DNA from: CAVVAL01 sp963742725
GTDB taxonomy: Bacteria > Actinomycetota > Actinomycetes > Mycobacteriales > Cryptosporangiaceae
NCBI GenBank assembly: GCA_963742725.1
Contig: CAVUMX010000005.1
Coordinates: forward strand, 1-40,391
DNA length: 40,391 bases
Reading direction: 5' to 3'
In this document: positions 14,872-22,894 of the stretch, piece after piece
How the letters are laid out: the number at the start of each line of letters is the position of its first letter
Numbering within the stretch: the first letter of the stretch is position 1
Notes under the pieces: generated by a model
What the model was told of the DNA's origin: nothing
Databases searched by the model: none
What the model saw: the letters and a program-made list of their open reading frames with translations, nothing else
Program-made: the position numbers and the translations under genes

Positions 14872-16962
14872 ATGTCGAGGCGAGTTGTGATCGATCCGGC
14901 CGGATCGCCGCGCCAGGTGCCGCCGACCCCGACCGCCGCCCGCCGCCGCCGAGGTGCCGAGAGCACCCGCCGGGATGTGCCGGCGCCCGACCTCCAGAGT
15001 CGCGACGTCCCGACCCGCGAGGTGCCCCGCCGTGAGGTCCCGTTGCGCGAGGTCCCGCGCCGCGACAGCAACGGCCGCCGCGCCAGTGCCGGTACCCCCG
15101 CCGAGGAGCTGATCCGCCGCGCCGCCGCCGGCCGCGAGGCCATCGCCCGCCAGGCCGCCGCGAAGCGCGCCACCCAGGCGTCCGTCCGCACCGAGGACAC
15201 GAACGCCGCCCGCCGGTCCGCCGCGCCCAAGCGCGGGGAAGACAGCCGCCGTGCCGCCGCCCCGGCCCGTGGAGACGAGGGGGGCCGCCGGTCGGTCGGG
15301 CGGCACACCGGCGAGCACGCGAACCTGGTCGCGGCGGCCCGCGCCGCCGACGCCGCCCGCGCTGCCGAAGCGGCCAGGGTTGCCGACGCCGCCCGCGCCG
15401 CCGAAGCGGCCAGGGTTGCCGACGCCGCCCGCCAGATCCGCCGGCACGACTCGGGCCACATCCCCCGGTACGACTCGGGCGAGCTGCCGCGAGTCCGCGA
15501 GGCCACGCGCGAGGTGCCGCGCCGGCACCAGTCCGGCGAGGTCCCGATCGTGTCGCGTGAGATGCCGCGCCGGCGCGAGTCGACGGGCCAGCACGCGGTC
15601 GTCCCGATCCAGGACGGCGAGCGCACCGGCACCCACCGCACGTTCGACGAGACGCCGGGCCGGGCCGCCACCCGCCGTGAGCGCAACGCCGACACCCAGA
15701 CCCCCACCCGCCGTGAGCGCAACGCCGACACCCAGCCACCGACGAGGCACGAGCGCAGCGCCGAGAGCCCGGCGCCGACCCGGCGGGAGGCCCGTCGCGA
15801 CGAGAACGTCGACGCCGACCAGGTCCCCATCCGCCGCGAGCGGACCTGGCGGGACGGCCCTCGCGAGGACGCGGCCTGGCGGGACACCGCGCGCCGCGAG
15901 GCCCCCCGCCGGCGCCGCCGCGAGGAGCCGGACAACCTCGTCACGATCGACCCGGCCGGTATGCCGCTGGAGGACGACGACGACCGCTCGGCAACCGTCC
16001 TGAGCCTGGACAGCGCGCCGAGGCGCCGCGCCGACCGCCGGTCCGTGAGCGAGGACACAGCCGGGACCACGACGACGCGCGCACTGGCGGCACTCGGCAT
16101 CACGTCACGGCGCCGCAACGGCAACCGGGAACTCGTCAACTCGTCGCACCGGGAGGGCCGGAACCGTCCGGCGACCTCGCGGGACGGCACGCACACCCAG
16201 GACATCGGGCCGCGGCGGCACCGCCGGCTTGGCCAGAAGCGGATCGGAATCGGCCTCGCGGCCCTGGTCACCATCGCGGTCGGCGCGACGATCGCCGCCG
16301 GCTTCGCGATCAACAACGACGACGAGCCGACCAAGGTCACCTCGGCCGCGTCGTCCTCGGCCCCGTGCAACCAGACCGGTCCCGGACAGCGCCAGGTGGA
16401 GGCCTACCTGGCCACCCGCTCCGGCCAGTACGGCCGCGTCGAGGCGGACGGCCGCCAGTCGCCGACGGACTGCGCCGCGATCGCGTCGTTCCAGCGGTGG
16501 GCGCAGGTTCCGACGCAGTCCGGGTTCGCCGACGCGACGACCGGGTTCCTGGCCCGGCGGCTCGGCAACATCAGGTACGACCAGTGCCAGGCGCCGGGCG
16601 ACCGCATGACCGTGTGCGTCGATCTGACCAACCAGGCCGTGTGGGTCGTCCAGTCCGGCCGGATCGTGCTCGGCCCGACGACCGCGCGCACCGGACGCTC
16701 GGGCAACGCCACGCCGACCGGCCAGTTCACGATCACGCAGAAGAAGGTGCAGACGGTCTCGACCGCGTCCGGCACCCCGCTGCCCTACTGGGAGCGGTTC
16801 GTGAACGACATCGGCTTCTACACGGCCGACTCGCCGATGTACTCGGCGGCGCCCGGCACCCTCGGCGGCGTGACGCTGCTCGACCGGGACGCCAAGGCCC
16901 TGTACGGGATGACCGAGATCGGCACCTCCGTGACGGTCTTCGGCACCAAGCCGGGAACGTAA
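14872..16962 (+). CDS. Membrane-anchored L,D-transpeptidase-like protein lacking catalytic Cys
   Basis: A 696-residue protein with GGAGGGG before ATG 14872. Residues 1-450 are a very Arg/Glu/Ala-rich, low-complexity cytoplasmic region with repeated REVPRR-type and 12-residue units. One transmembrane helix (IGIGLAALVTIAVGATIAAGF, about 455-475) leads to an extracytoplasmic part. A peptidoglycan-binding-like segment spans roughly 498-565, and a YkuD-like domain 578-696 (MTVCVDLTNQAVWVVQSGRIVLGPTTARTGR is the typical first strand set). In active enzymes a SHGCV motif carries the nucleophile; here residues 663-667 read TLGGV, so His and Cys are both gone. The rest of the motif context (DAKALYGMTEIGTSVTVFG) is preserved. 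It is therefore probably a non-catalytic wall-binding or scaffold protein. Divergent from glpQ. Confidence 0.85.
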   Translation: MSRRVVIDPAGSPRQVPPTPTAARRRRGAESTRRDVPAPDLQSRDVPTREVPRREVPLREVPRRDSNGRRASAGTPAEELIRRAAAGREAIARQAAAKRATQASVRTEDTNAARRSAAPKRGEDSRRAAAPARGDEGGRRSVGRHTGEHANLVAAARAADAARAAEAARVADAARAAEAARVADAARQIRRHDSGHIPRYDSGELPRVREATREVPRRHQSGEVPIVSREMPRRRESTGQHAVVPIQDGERTGTHRTFDETPGRAATRRERNADTQTPTRRERNADTQPPTRHERSAESPAPTRREARRDENVDADQVPIRRERTWRDGPREDAAWRDTARREAPRRRRREEPDNLVTIDPAGMPLEDDDDRSATVLSLDSAPRRRADRRSVSEDTAGTTTTRALAALGITSRRRNGNRELVNSSHREGRNRPATSRDGTHTQDIGPRRHRRLGQKRIGIGLAALVTIAVGATIAAGFAINNDDEPTKVTSAASSSAPCNQTGPGQRQVEAYLATRSGQYGRVEADGRQSPTDCAAIASFQRWAQVPTQSGFADATTGFLARRLGNIRYDQCQAPGDRMTVCVDLTNQAVWVVQSGRIVLGPTTARTGRSGNATPTGQFTITQKKVQTVSTASGTPLPYWERFVNDIGFYTADSPMYSAAPGTLGGVTLLDRDAKALYGMTEIGTSVTVFGTKPGT
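15346..15432 (+). repeat. 36-bp tandem repeat encoding ADAARAAEAARV
   Basis: Two full 36-bp units (15346-15381, 15382-15417) and a 15-bp partial unit lie inside the L,D-transpeptidase-like gene. They differ by a single base and encode a 12-residue Ala/Arg/Glu helix repeat. The near identity implies recent expansion by slippage or unequal exchange. Confidence 0.9.
15670..15777 (+). repeat. 36-bp repeat encoding TRRERNADTQ-P units
   Basis: Three consecutive 36-bp units encode TRRERNADTQTP, TRRERNADTQPP and TRHERSAESPAP, with a fourth partial TRREARRDE. The first two are nearly identical in DNA. The period equals that of the other repeat in the same gene though the sequence differs. Confidence 0.9.
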
Positions 16963-17053
16963 CCGTACGAATACGGAGAGACGTTCTCGTCAGTCCGCCG
17001 TTAAGTCCATCTCGTCCGAACCTTAAGACAGCCTTAGGACTCTGGGCGTCGTC

Positions 17054-17079
17054 CGGTCTCGCCCCTACGGTCGAGACCG
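17054..17079. promoter_or_regulatory. Inverted repeat upstream of CAP-domain gene
   Basis: CGGTCTCG and CGAGACCG form perfect 8-bp arms around a 10-base spacer, 31 bp before the GTG start of the CAP-domain gene. It could be an operator or a 5'-UTR hairpin. No known regulator site is matched. Confidence 0.4.
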
Positions 17080-17109
17080 CCCACACGACAACTAGAGAGG
17101 CCTTCTCTC

Positions 17110-17859
17110 GTGCATCACGTTCGTCAGATGACGATCGGATTCCTGCTCCTCGCCACGATCTTCGGCGGGGTCTGGTCGCTCCGGAACTCCTCCGATTCGG
17201 TGTACAGCATCAGCAAGTCGTCACCGAACGGCACAGAGAACAGCAGCAGCGGGGACGGGGCCGCCGTCGATGAAGCCGCACCCGAGCAACAGCAGGGCAG
17301 CGGTACCGGCGACTTACCCGGATCGACGCCGAGCGCGTCGACGAGCCCGTCCGTGTCACCCTCCCCCTCCGTGTCACCGTCGACGGTGAGCAAGCCGCGC
17401 GCGAAGGCGGTACCGCCCGCCCCCAAGAGCAAGCCGAAGCGCCCCCCGGCGGCGAAGCCGAAGCCGGCAACGGGTGACCAGGCCGCCAAGAACCGGGTCA
17501 TCACGCTCGTCAACGCGGAACGCGCCAAGGCGAACTGCGGCGCCGTCCACAACGACACCCGCCTCTCCGCCGCGGCACAGGGCCACAGCGCCGACATGGT
17601 GGCCCGCGACTACTTCGACCACACGACACCCGACGGTGTCGATCCGTGGGAGCGGGCACGCCGCCAGGGCTACACCACGCCGACCGGCGAGAACATCGCG
17701 ATGGGTCAGCGCACGGCCGACGAGGTCGTCAAGGGCTGGATGGACAGCCCCGGCCACAAGGCGAACATCCTGAACTGCGATTCCCACGCGATCGGCATGG
17801 GCATGGCACGCAACAGCGGCGGACAGATCTACTGGACGCAGATGTTCGGCTCGGTCTGA
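17110..17859 (+). CDS. CAP (SCP/PR-1) domain secreted protein
   Basis: A 249-residue protein starting at GTG after a GAGAGG site. A signal anchor, MTIGFLLLATIFGGVWSL, is followed by a Ser/Pro/Lys-rich linker (residues 30-122, with SPSVSPSPSVSPS and KPKRPPAAKPKP). The CAP domain covers 125-249: LVNAERAKANCGAVHND, the conserved HSADMVARDYFDHTTPDG, GENIAMG, and GWMDSPGHKANILNCDSHAIGMGMA. Bacterial CAP proteins are extracytoplasmic and are poorly understood (lipid binding, protease-like or wall-linked roles are proposed). Codon 69 is TTA (17314-17316). It follows the L,D-transpeptidase-like gene on the same strand by 147 bp. Confidence 0.9.
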   Translation: MHHVRQMTIGFLLLATIFGGVWSLRNSSDSVYSISKSSPNGTENSSSGDGAAVDEAAPEQQQGSGTGDLPGSTPSASTSPSVSPSPSVSPSTVSKPRAKAVPPAPKSKPKRPPAAKPKPATGDQAAKNRVITLVNAERAKANCGAVHNDTRLSAAAQGHSADMVARDYFDHTTPDGVDPWERARRQGYTTPTGENIAMGQRTADEVVKGWMDSPGHKANILNCDSHAIGMGMARNSGGQIYWTQMFGSV

Positions 17860-17931
17860 CAAGTACCCGACAGCCAGCAATCCGAACTGCGTGTCTCTGA
17901 CGTACGTAGCTCAGGGTAGGAGCATCTTGTA

Positions 17932-17962
17932 GGTGAGGTCGGACACACCATCCGGCCTCACC
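17932..17962. terminator. Hairpin between CAP gene and small hypothetical gene
   Basis: GGTGAGGTCGG (17932-17942) pairs with CCGGCCTCACC (17952-17962), 11 bp with one T-G wobble and a 9-base loop, 73 bp after the CAP gene stop. It may end that transcript or sit in the leader of the next gene. TAGCTCAGG is also repeated at 17907 and 17974 around it. Confidence 0.45.
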
Positions 17963-17997
17963 GGCTCAACACCTAGCTCAGGTCAGGGGTGACCATC

Positions 17998-18285
17998 ATG
18001 TCCGGTGGAATCATCAACGACGCCAGGGCAGAAGCGCTGTTCGTGACCGATCTTCAGCGGTCCGACTCCCCGACGCCGGCCGATGTCGAGAACGCGATCC
18101 GCGCGGCGCTCCGGCGCCACGGCGGTATCCGGAACTGCGCCGCGCTCGTCGCCGCCGAGTTCGGCGATCACCCCGAGACGGCCGTGGCCCGCATGCAGTG
18201 GGTACTGCACGTTCTGCGGAACGCGTACCCCAAGCAGAGCCTCCCCCGGCCCCGCGCCGCCCGCGAGAACCTCGGGGTCCTCTGA
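17998..18285 (+). CDS. Conserved actinobacterial small protein, unknown function
   Basis: A 95-residue protein starting MSGGIINDARAEALFVTDLQ, with AGGGGTGA before ATG 17998. The sequence shows helical segments and the phrase CAALVAAEFGDHPETAVARMQWV, which I recognise as a pattern shared by short Streptomyces-type hypothetical proteins. No membrane segment, signal or catalytic motif is visible. It stands alone, with hairpins before it and a GCS2 gene 92 bp after. A role cannot be given. Confidence 0.75.
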   Translation: MSGGIINDARAEALFVTDLQRSDSPTPADVENAIRAALRRHGGIRNCAALVAAEFGDHPETAVARMQWVLHVLRNAYPKQSLPRPRAARENLGVL

Positions 18286-18377
18286 GGAAGTCTTCTGAGC
18301 TGGCCCGTTGTGCTGGCAGCGGCGGGCCAGGCGTGCGAACGTTAGGGCGTGCGCCGGCCGGCTCCGGGGAGGGCTTC

Positions 18378-19859
18378 ATGGGCAGGGACGTCCCCGTCAC
18401 CGAGTTCACTCGTGAGGACCGCCGTCGCTACCGGCAGAAGGTCCGCCGGTGCCTCGACGTCTTCGCCCGGATGCTGCGCGAATCCCGGTTCGACTTCGAC
18501 CGCCCGCTCGCCGGGCTGGAGATCGAGTTGAACCTGGTGGACGCCACGGGCGACCCGGCTATGAAGAACGCCGAGGTGCTGGACGCGATCGCCGACCCGC
18601 TCTGGTGCACCGAGCTGGGCCAGTTCAACATCGAGATCAACGTCCCGCCGCTGCGCCTCACGGCCGAGGGAACCGCCGAGCTGGAGCGCACGGTCCGGGA
18701 CAGCCTCAACCACGCCGAGCAGGCCGCGGCCACGCAGGGCGCGCACATGGTGATGATCGGGATCCTGCCCACGCTGCGCGAGACCGATCTCAGCCTCGAC
18801 ACGCTGTCCGCCAACCCGCGGTACGCGCTGCTGAACGAGCAGATCTTCGCGGCGCGTGGCGAGGACCTGCGGATCGCGATCGACGGCGTCGAGCGCCTCT
18901 CCACGCACGCCGACAGCGTGGCGCCCGAGGCGGCGTGCACGAGCGTGCAGTTCCACCTCCAGGTCAGCCCCGCCGAGTTCGCGGCGTACTGGAACGCGGC
19001 GCAGGCCATCGCCGGCGTGCAGCTCGCCACGGCCGCCAATTCGCCGTTCCTGTTCGGCAAGGAACTGTGGCGCGAGACCCGGATCCCGCTGTTCGAGCAG
19101 GCCACGGACACCCGCCCGGAGGAGCTGAAGGAGCAGGGCGTCCGTCCGCGCGTGTGGTTCGGCGAGCGCTGGATCACGTCCGTCTTCGACCTCTTCGAGG
19201 AGAACAGCCGCTACTTCCCGGCACTCCTGCCGATCTGCGACGACGAGGACCCGCTCGAAGTCCTGGACCGCGGCGACATCCCGCTCCTCCCCGAACTGAC
19301 CCTCCACAACGGAACGGTCTACCGCTGGAACAGGCCGGTGTACGCGGTCGTCCGCGGTAAGCCGCACCTGCGCGTGGAGAACCGCGTCCTGCCGAGCGGG
19401 CCGACCGTCGTCGACATCGCCGCCAACGGCGCCTTCTACTACGGGCTGGTGCGCGCGCTCGCCGAAGCCGAACGTCCGGTGTGGACGCAGATGTCATTCG
19501 CCACCGCCGAGGACAACCTCCACACGGCCGCGCGCAACGGCATCGAGTCCCGGCTTTACTGGCCGAGGATCGGCGAGGTACCGGCGTCCGAGCTGGTACT
19601 GCGCCGGCTGCTGCCCCTCGCCTACCAGGGCCTCGACCAATGGGGGGTCGCCCCCGCCGAACGTGACCGGCTGCTGGGGATCATCGAGCAGCGCTGCCTC
19701 GTCGGCCAGACCGGCGCCACCTGGCAGGCCGAGACGCTGCGCGCCATCGACGCCGCCGACAACGTCGACCGGCACACCGCGCTGCAGCGGATGACCCGGC
19801 AGTACATCAAGCACATGCACACGAACGAACCGGTGCACACCTGGCCGATCGGCGCCTGA
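18378..19859 (+). CDS. Glutamate--cysteine ligase family protein (GCS2)
   Basis: A 493-residue carboxylate-amine ligase of the GCS2 fold. Motifs include LAGLEIELNLVD (the ATP/Mg-binding glutamates), CTELGQFNIEINVPP, GAHMVMIGILPTL, a Glu/Arg-rich ENRVLPSGPTVVD, LATAANSPFLFGKELWRETRIPLFEQ and the C-terminal HMHTNEPVHTWP. Family members couple glutamate (or another acid) to an amine with ATP. Since most actinobacteria make mycothiol instead of glutathione, the true substrate is uncertain and may not be cysteine. The start has GGGGAGGG just upstream. A long acidic/basic N-terminus (TREDRRRYRQKVRRCLDVFARML) precedes the core. Confidence 0.88.
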   Translation: MGRDVPVTEFTREDRRRYRQKVRRCLDVFARMLRESRFDFDRPLAGLEIELNLVDATGDPAMKNAEVLDAIADPLWCTELGQFNIEINVPPLRLTAEGTAELERTVRDSLNHAEQAAATQGAHMVMIGILPTLRETDLSLDTLSANPRYALLNEQIFAARGEDLRIAIDGVERLSTHADSVAPEAACTSVQFHLQVSPAEFAAYWNAAQAIAGVQLATAANSPFLFGKELWRETRIPLFEQATDTRPEELKEQGVRPRVWFGERWITSVFDLFEENSRYFPALLPICDDEDPLEVLDRGDIPLLPELTLHNGTVYRWNRPVYAVVRGKPHLRVENRVLPSGPTVVDIAANGAFYYGLVRALAEAERPVWTQMSFATAEDNLHTAARNGIESRLYWPRIGEVPASELVLRRLLPLAYQGLDQWGVAPAERDRLLGIIEQRCLVGQTGATWQAETLRAIDAADNVDRHTALQRMTRQYIKHMHTNEPVHTWPIGA

Positions 19860-19896
19860 CCCGGCTCGCGCCGCGTGTGCTGGGCGGCGGGGCGGG

Positions 19897-20451
19897 TCAG
19901 CCGAACGCGAGGACGTCGTCGAAGGTCTGCGGCAGGACGCCTTCCAGCGCGAGCAGCCGGCGTTTGACCTCCAGACCGCCGCCGTAGCCGCCGAGCCCGC
20001 CGCCGCTGGCGACGACCCGGTGGCAGGGGACGACGATCGGGATCGGGTTCGAGCCCATGATCCCGCCGACCGCCCTCGGCACCTCGTGCGGCGGCATCGT
20101 GGCGCCGAGTTCGGTACGGGCGCCCAGTTCCTGATAGCTGACGACCTCGCCGAACCCGACGCCCTCGTAGAGGACGCGCAGGACCGCACGCTGCGGGCCG
20201 GCGCTGAACCGCCAGTCGACCGGGGTCTCGAAGCGGCGCAGCCGGCCGGCGAAGTAGGCGGCGAGTTCGTCGCGGACGGCGGCCACCTCGCGCTCAAGGT
20301 CGGCCGGCACGCCGGGGAAACGCCGTGCAAGGTCGTCGACCAGGGACTCCGCGCCGCCGAACGAGATCTGGGCGAGCCCGTCCGGAGTCACGGCGATGCC
20401 GAGCGGACCGATCGGGCTCGGCACCTCGGCACACCCGTACCGCTCGACCAT
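19897..20451 (-). CDS. ogt: Methylated-DNA--protein-cysteine methyltransferase
   Basis: A 184-residue DNA repair protein that removes alkyl groups from O6-alkylguanine by one-time transfer to its own cysteine. The active-site PCHRV is at 142-146 with nucleophile C143, preceded by the helix-turn-helix/arginine-finger region GEVVSYQELGA...PRAVGGIMGSNPIPIVV and followed by GGGLGGYGGGLEVKRRLLALEG. No Ada-type regulatory domain is present. It lies 20 bp upstream of, but on the same strand as and transcribed after, the MFS gene, so co-transcription is possible. Confidence 0.93.
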   Translation of the reverse strand: MVERYGCAEVPSPIGPLGIAVTPDGLAQISFGGAESLVDDLARRFPGVPADLEREVAAVRDELAAYFAGRLRRFETPVDWRFSAGPQRAVLRVLYEGVGFGEVVSYQELGARTELGATMPPHEVPRAVGGIMGSNPIPIVVPCHRVVASGGGLGGYGGGLEVKRRLLALEGVLPQTFDDVLAFG

Positions 20452-20471
20452 CCCACGCCTCCCGTGCGGCC

Positions 20472-21752
20472 TCAGCCTGCGGTGGCAGCCGCCAACCGCT
20501 GCGGAGCCAGTGCATCACGAGGCTCCGACAGTTCGTCCTCGACGTAGCGGTTCCGGCCGGCGATCACACCGGCAATGGCCTGGGGCACCAGGAAGAACGC
20601 CATCATGGCGATCGGAATCGTCCAGCCGCCGCTGGCGTCGTGCAGCGCACCGAACGCGAGCGGACCGGCGGCGGCGAGCAGGTACCCGCCGGCCTGGGTG
20701 AAACCGGACAGGGCGGCCGTGTAACCGGCCGTGCGCGTGCGCCAGCCGATCATGGCCAGGGCCAGCGGGAACGCCCCGTTGCCGAGGCCGATCAGCGTGG
20801 CCCACAGCCATGGCGTGGTGGCGGGCGCCACGGCGAGACCGAGGTACCCGAACGCGGTGACGGCGGTCAGCCCGCCCGCGACGAGCCGCTGGTCGGGCAG
20901 CCGCGCGGCGACCGCCGGAAGGATGAGCGACACGGGGATGCCGATGGCCGTGGTCAGGGCGAGGAGCAGGCCCGCCTCGGTCGCGTGGATGCCCGCGTCG
21001 CGCAGGATCTGGGGCATCCAGCCCATGACGATGTACGCGCCGAGCGACTGCGATCCGAAGAAGATCGCCATGGCCCACGCGGTGGGGCTGCGGAACATGC
21101 TGGGACGCGCGGCCGCGGCGGCGGCGACGTGACGGTCACCGCGGCGCCGGGTCAGTTCGGCGTCCGGGACCCGGGCGACGAGCCACGGGCCGACGGCGAG
21201 CAGCGCGGTCACGGCCCACACGCCGAGGCCGGTACGCCAGCCCTGGCCGGCGGCGGCGGCGATCGGCACGGTGGCGGCGGCCGACAGTGCGGTACCGACG
21301 CACAGCACCATCGAGTACAGGCCGGTGACCTGGCCGATCTTCTCCGGGTAGTACTCGCGGACGAGCACCGGAACCAGGACGTTGGAGGCGGCGACACCGG
21401 CGAGCGCGACGGCGCTGGCCAGGAAGAAGGTGGTCTGGTCGGGCGCGAGCGAGCGGGCGCCGAGGCCGGCCGCGACGGCGACCATGCTGGCGACGACGAC
21501 CCGGCGGGCCCCGAAGCGGGCGGCGAGGCCGGGCGAGATAGCGCCGAACGCGGCGAACACGAGGACCGGCAGGGCGGTGAGCGCGCCTGTGACGGCGCCG
21601 CTGAGCCCCAGCTCGGACTGGATCTCGCCGAGGAACGGCGCGACGCTAGTCACGAGGGGGCGGAGGTTGAACGCGACGGCGGTGATGCCGACGAGCGGCA
21701 GCAGCCAGATCATGCGCCGGCCGCGGACGCGTACAGTTTCCCTACTCACCAT
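20472..21752 (-). CDS. MFS transporter, CynX/NimT type
   Basis: A 426-residue protein with about 12 hydrophobic segments, beginning MVSRETVRVRGRRMIWLLPLVGITAVAFNLRP. The NLRPLVTSVAPFL start of helix 1 and GLAARFGARRVVVASM after helix 2 are typical of the CynX/NimT (cyanate/2-nitroimidazole-like) subgroup. Substrate unknown. ATG 21752 is preferred to longer in-frame starts that would invade the divergent GntR gene. The 50-bp shared promoter region with the GntR gene contains a TGGGAT/ATCCCA repeat, so the GntR protein probably controls this exporter. Confidence 0.88.
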   Translation of the reverse strand: MVSRETVRVRGRRMIWLLPLVGITAVAFNLRPLVTSVAPFLGEIQSELGLSGAVTGALTALPVLVFAAFGAISPGLAARFGARRVVVASMVAVAAGLGARSLAPDQTTFFLASAVALAGVAASNVLVPVLVREYYPEKIGQVTGLYSMVLCVGTALSAAATVPIAAAAGQGWRTGLGVWAVTALLAVGPWLVARVPDAELTRRRGDRHVAAAAAARPSMFRSPTAWAMAIFFGSQSLGAYIVMGWMPQILRDAGIHATEAGLLLALTTAIGIPVSLILPAVAARLPDQRLVAGGLTAVTAFGYLGLAVAPATTPWLWATLIGLGNGAFPLALAMIGWRTRTAGYTAALSGFTQAGGYLLAAAGPLAFGALHDASGGWTIPIAMMAFFLVPQAIAGVIAGRNRYVEDELSEPRDALAPQRLAAATAG

Positions 21753-21771
21753 GGCGGCAATCCTACAATCA

Positions 21772-21792
21772 TGGGATGACCTGATGATCCCA
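21772..21792. promoter_or_regulatory. Inverted repeat in GntR/MFS divergent promoter
   Basis: TGGGAT (21772-21777) and ATCCCA (21787-21792) flank 9 bases; an overlapping ATCAT/ATGAT symmetry also exists. The gap between the two divergent starts is only 50 bp, so an operator here would affect both. GntR/FadR-type proteins bind short inverted repeats of this size; assignment is inferred. Confidence 0.5.
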
Positions 21793-21802
21793 AGGGAGAT
21801 GT

Positions 21803-22486
21803 ATGTCACCGCTGGCGTCCCCGCAGCGCACTCCACTCGTGGACCAGGTGATCGCCCAGCTCAGAGGGCAGATCACGACCGGCGAATGGCCCGTCGGCAG
21901 CCGCATCCCCACTGAGCCCGAACTCGTCGAGCAGCTCGGCGTGGCGCGGAACACCATCCGGGAGGCCGTGCGCGCCCTGGCCCACGCCGGCCTGCTGGAC
22001 ATCCGCCAGGGCTCGGGCACGTTCGTCCGGACCACCAGCGAACTCGCCGCCGTCATGCGCCGCCGCTACGGCGACGCTCGCCAGCGCGACCTGCGCGAAC
22101 TCCGCCGCGCCCTGGAGGTCGAGGCCGCGCGCCTCGCCGCCCGCCGCCGCACCGAGGCCGACCTGCGGGTGGTCGACGCGGCCCACGCCCGGCGCGAGAC
22201 GGCCTGGGAGTCCGGTGACGTGGAAGCGTTCGTCGAAGCCGACTCCGCTCTGCACCACGCCCTGGTCAGCGCCGCCGGCAACGCCGCACTGCTCGACCTC
22301 TACGCCGACCTGGGCGAGGTCGTGCGGGACGTGCTCCGGACCGACATCGGCTCGGAACTGACGCCCGAGACCTACGTGGACCACTCCGGACTGGTCGAGG
22401 CGATCCGCGCGCAGGACCCGGAACTGGCCGCTGTCGAGGCCGGCGCCCACCTCGAAGGCAACCCGACGCCGCCGTCCCCCCGCTGA
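21803..22486 (+). CDS. GntR-family regulator, FadR/FCD subgroup
   Basis: A 227-residue regulator. The winged helix occupies residues 8-75: LVDQVIAQLRGQITTGEWPVGSRIPTEPELVEQLGVARNTIREAVRALAHAGLLDIRQGSGTFV, a textbook GntR HTH. The remaining ~150 residues form the helical FCD effector domain (ELRRALEVEAARLAARR, FVEADSALHHALVSAAGNAALLDLY, HSGLVEAIRAQDPELAAVEAGAHL), with acid/histidine residues that often bind a metal and a carboxylate ligand. It probably represses the divergent MFS gene and itself. GGGAG lies upstream of ATG 21803. Confidence 0.92.
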   Translation: MSPLASPQRTPLVDQVIAQLRGQITTGEWPVGSRIPTEPELVEQLGVARNTIREAVRALAHAGLLDIRQGSGTFVRTTSELAAVMRRRYGDARQRDLRELRRALEVEAARLAARRRTEADLRVVDAAHARRETAWESGDVEAFVEADSALHHALVSAAGNAALLDLYADLGEVVRDVLRTDIGSELTPETYVDHSGLVEAIRAQDPELAAVEAGAHLEGNPTPPSPR

Positions 22487-22495
22487 GCCCCCGGG

Positions 22496-22843
22496 CTACG
22501 GCGGGTCGGCGCGGTTGGCCAGGCGCCAGAGCAGCACGAACACGCCGACCAGCAGCGCGACGGACAGCAGGCTGAACCCCACGAAGCGGACGAACGCCGC
22601 GTCCTCGACGACGATCGTCATCAGCCCGTCCGGCTCGTGGACGAGCGGCGGTTCGGCGGCGGCCGGCGGGGACTCGCGCTCGTTGGACGCCCCGTCGACC
22701 AGCACCAGCAGCCCGCCGACGACGATCACGGCGACGACCGCGAGCTGTTTCGCCGACGCGGCCTGGACGAGCGCGCGCAGCCCACGCCACAGGACCCGCA
22801 GCCCTGTCCTGGCGGGATCAGCGAGGAGCACGCGGTAGATCAC
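22496..22843 (-). CDS. Small two-TM membrane protein, unknown function
   Basis: A 115-residue protein beginning at GTG 22843 (VIYRVLLADPARTGL). Two hydrophobic helices, LAVVAVIVVGGLLVLVDG and FSLLSVALLVGVFVLLWRL, flank an acidic extracytoplasmic loop. Family not recognised. It is divergent from the DUF202 pair (52 bp between starts) and convergent with GntR. The start is uncertain because no clear ribosome site is visible. Confidence 0.6.
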   Translation of the reverse strand: MIYRVLLADPARTGLRVLWRGLRALVQAASAKQLAVVAVIVVGGLLVLVDGASNERESPPAAAEPPLVHEPDGLMTIVVEDAAFVRFVGFSLLSVALLVGVFVLLWRLANRADPP

Positions 22844-22894
22844 ACCAAAACCGCGAGGCCTACGTACGGCGACGCGCCGGGCTAGGTTGATGCC

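Noticed and set aside
13513..15750. Upstream extension of the glycerophosphodiesterase frame to 745 codons
   Set aside because: The extra N-terminus is antisense to the L,D-transpeptidase-like gene, and the true start at 14622 has AGGAGG plus a signal peptide.
14271..16370. 699-codon minus-strand frame
   Set aside because: Antisense shadow of the Arg-rich gene; Ser/Arg composition only, no start signal or domain.
17895..17975. tRNA-like text GTAGCTCAGG...GTAGGAGC
   Set aside because: Resembles a tRNA D-arm, but there is no anticodon stem, no TTCGAAT-type T-loop and no acceptor stem; the region forms another hairpin.
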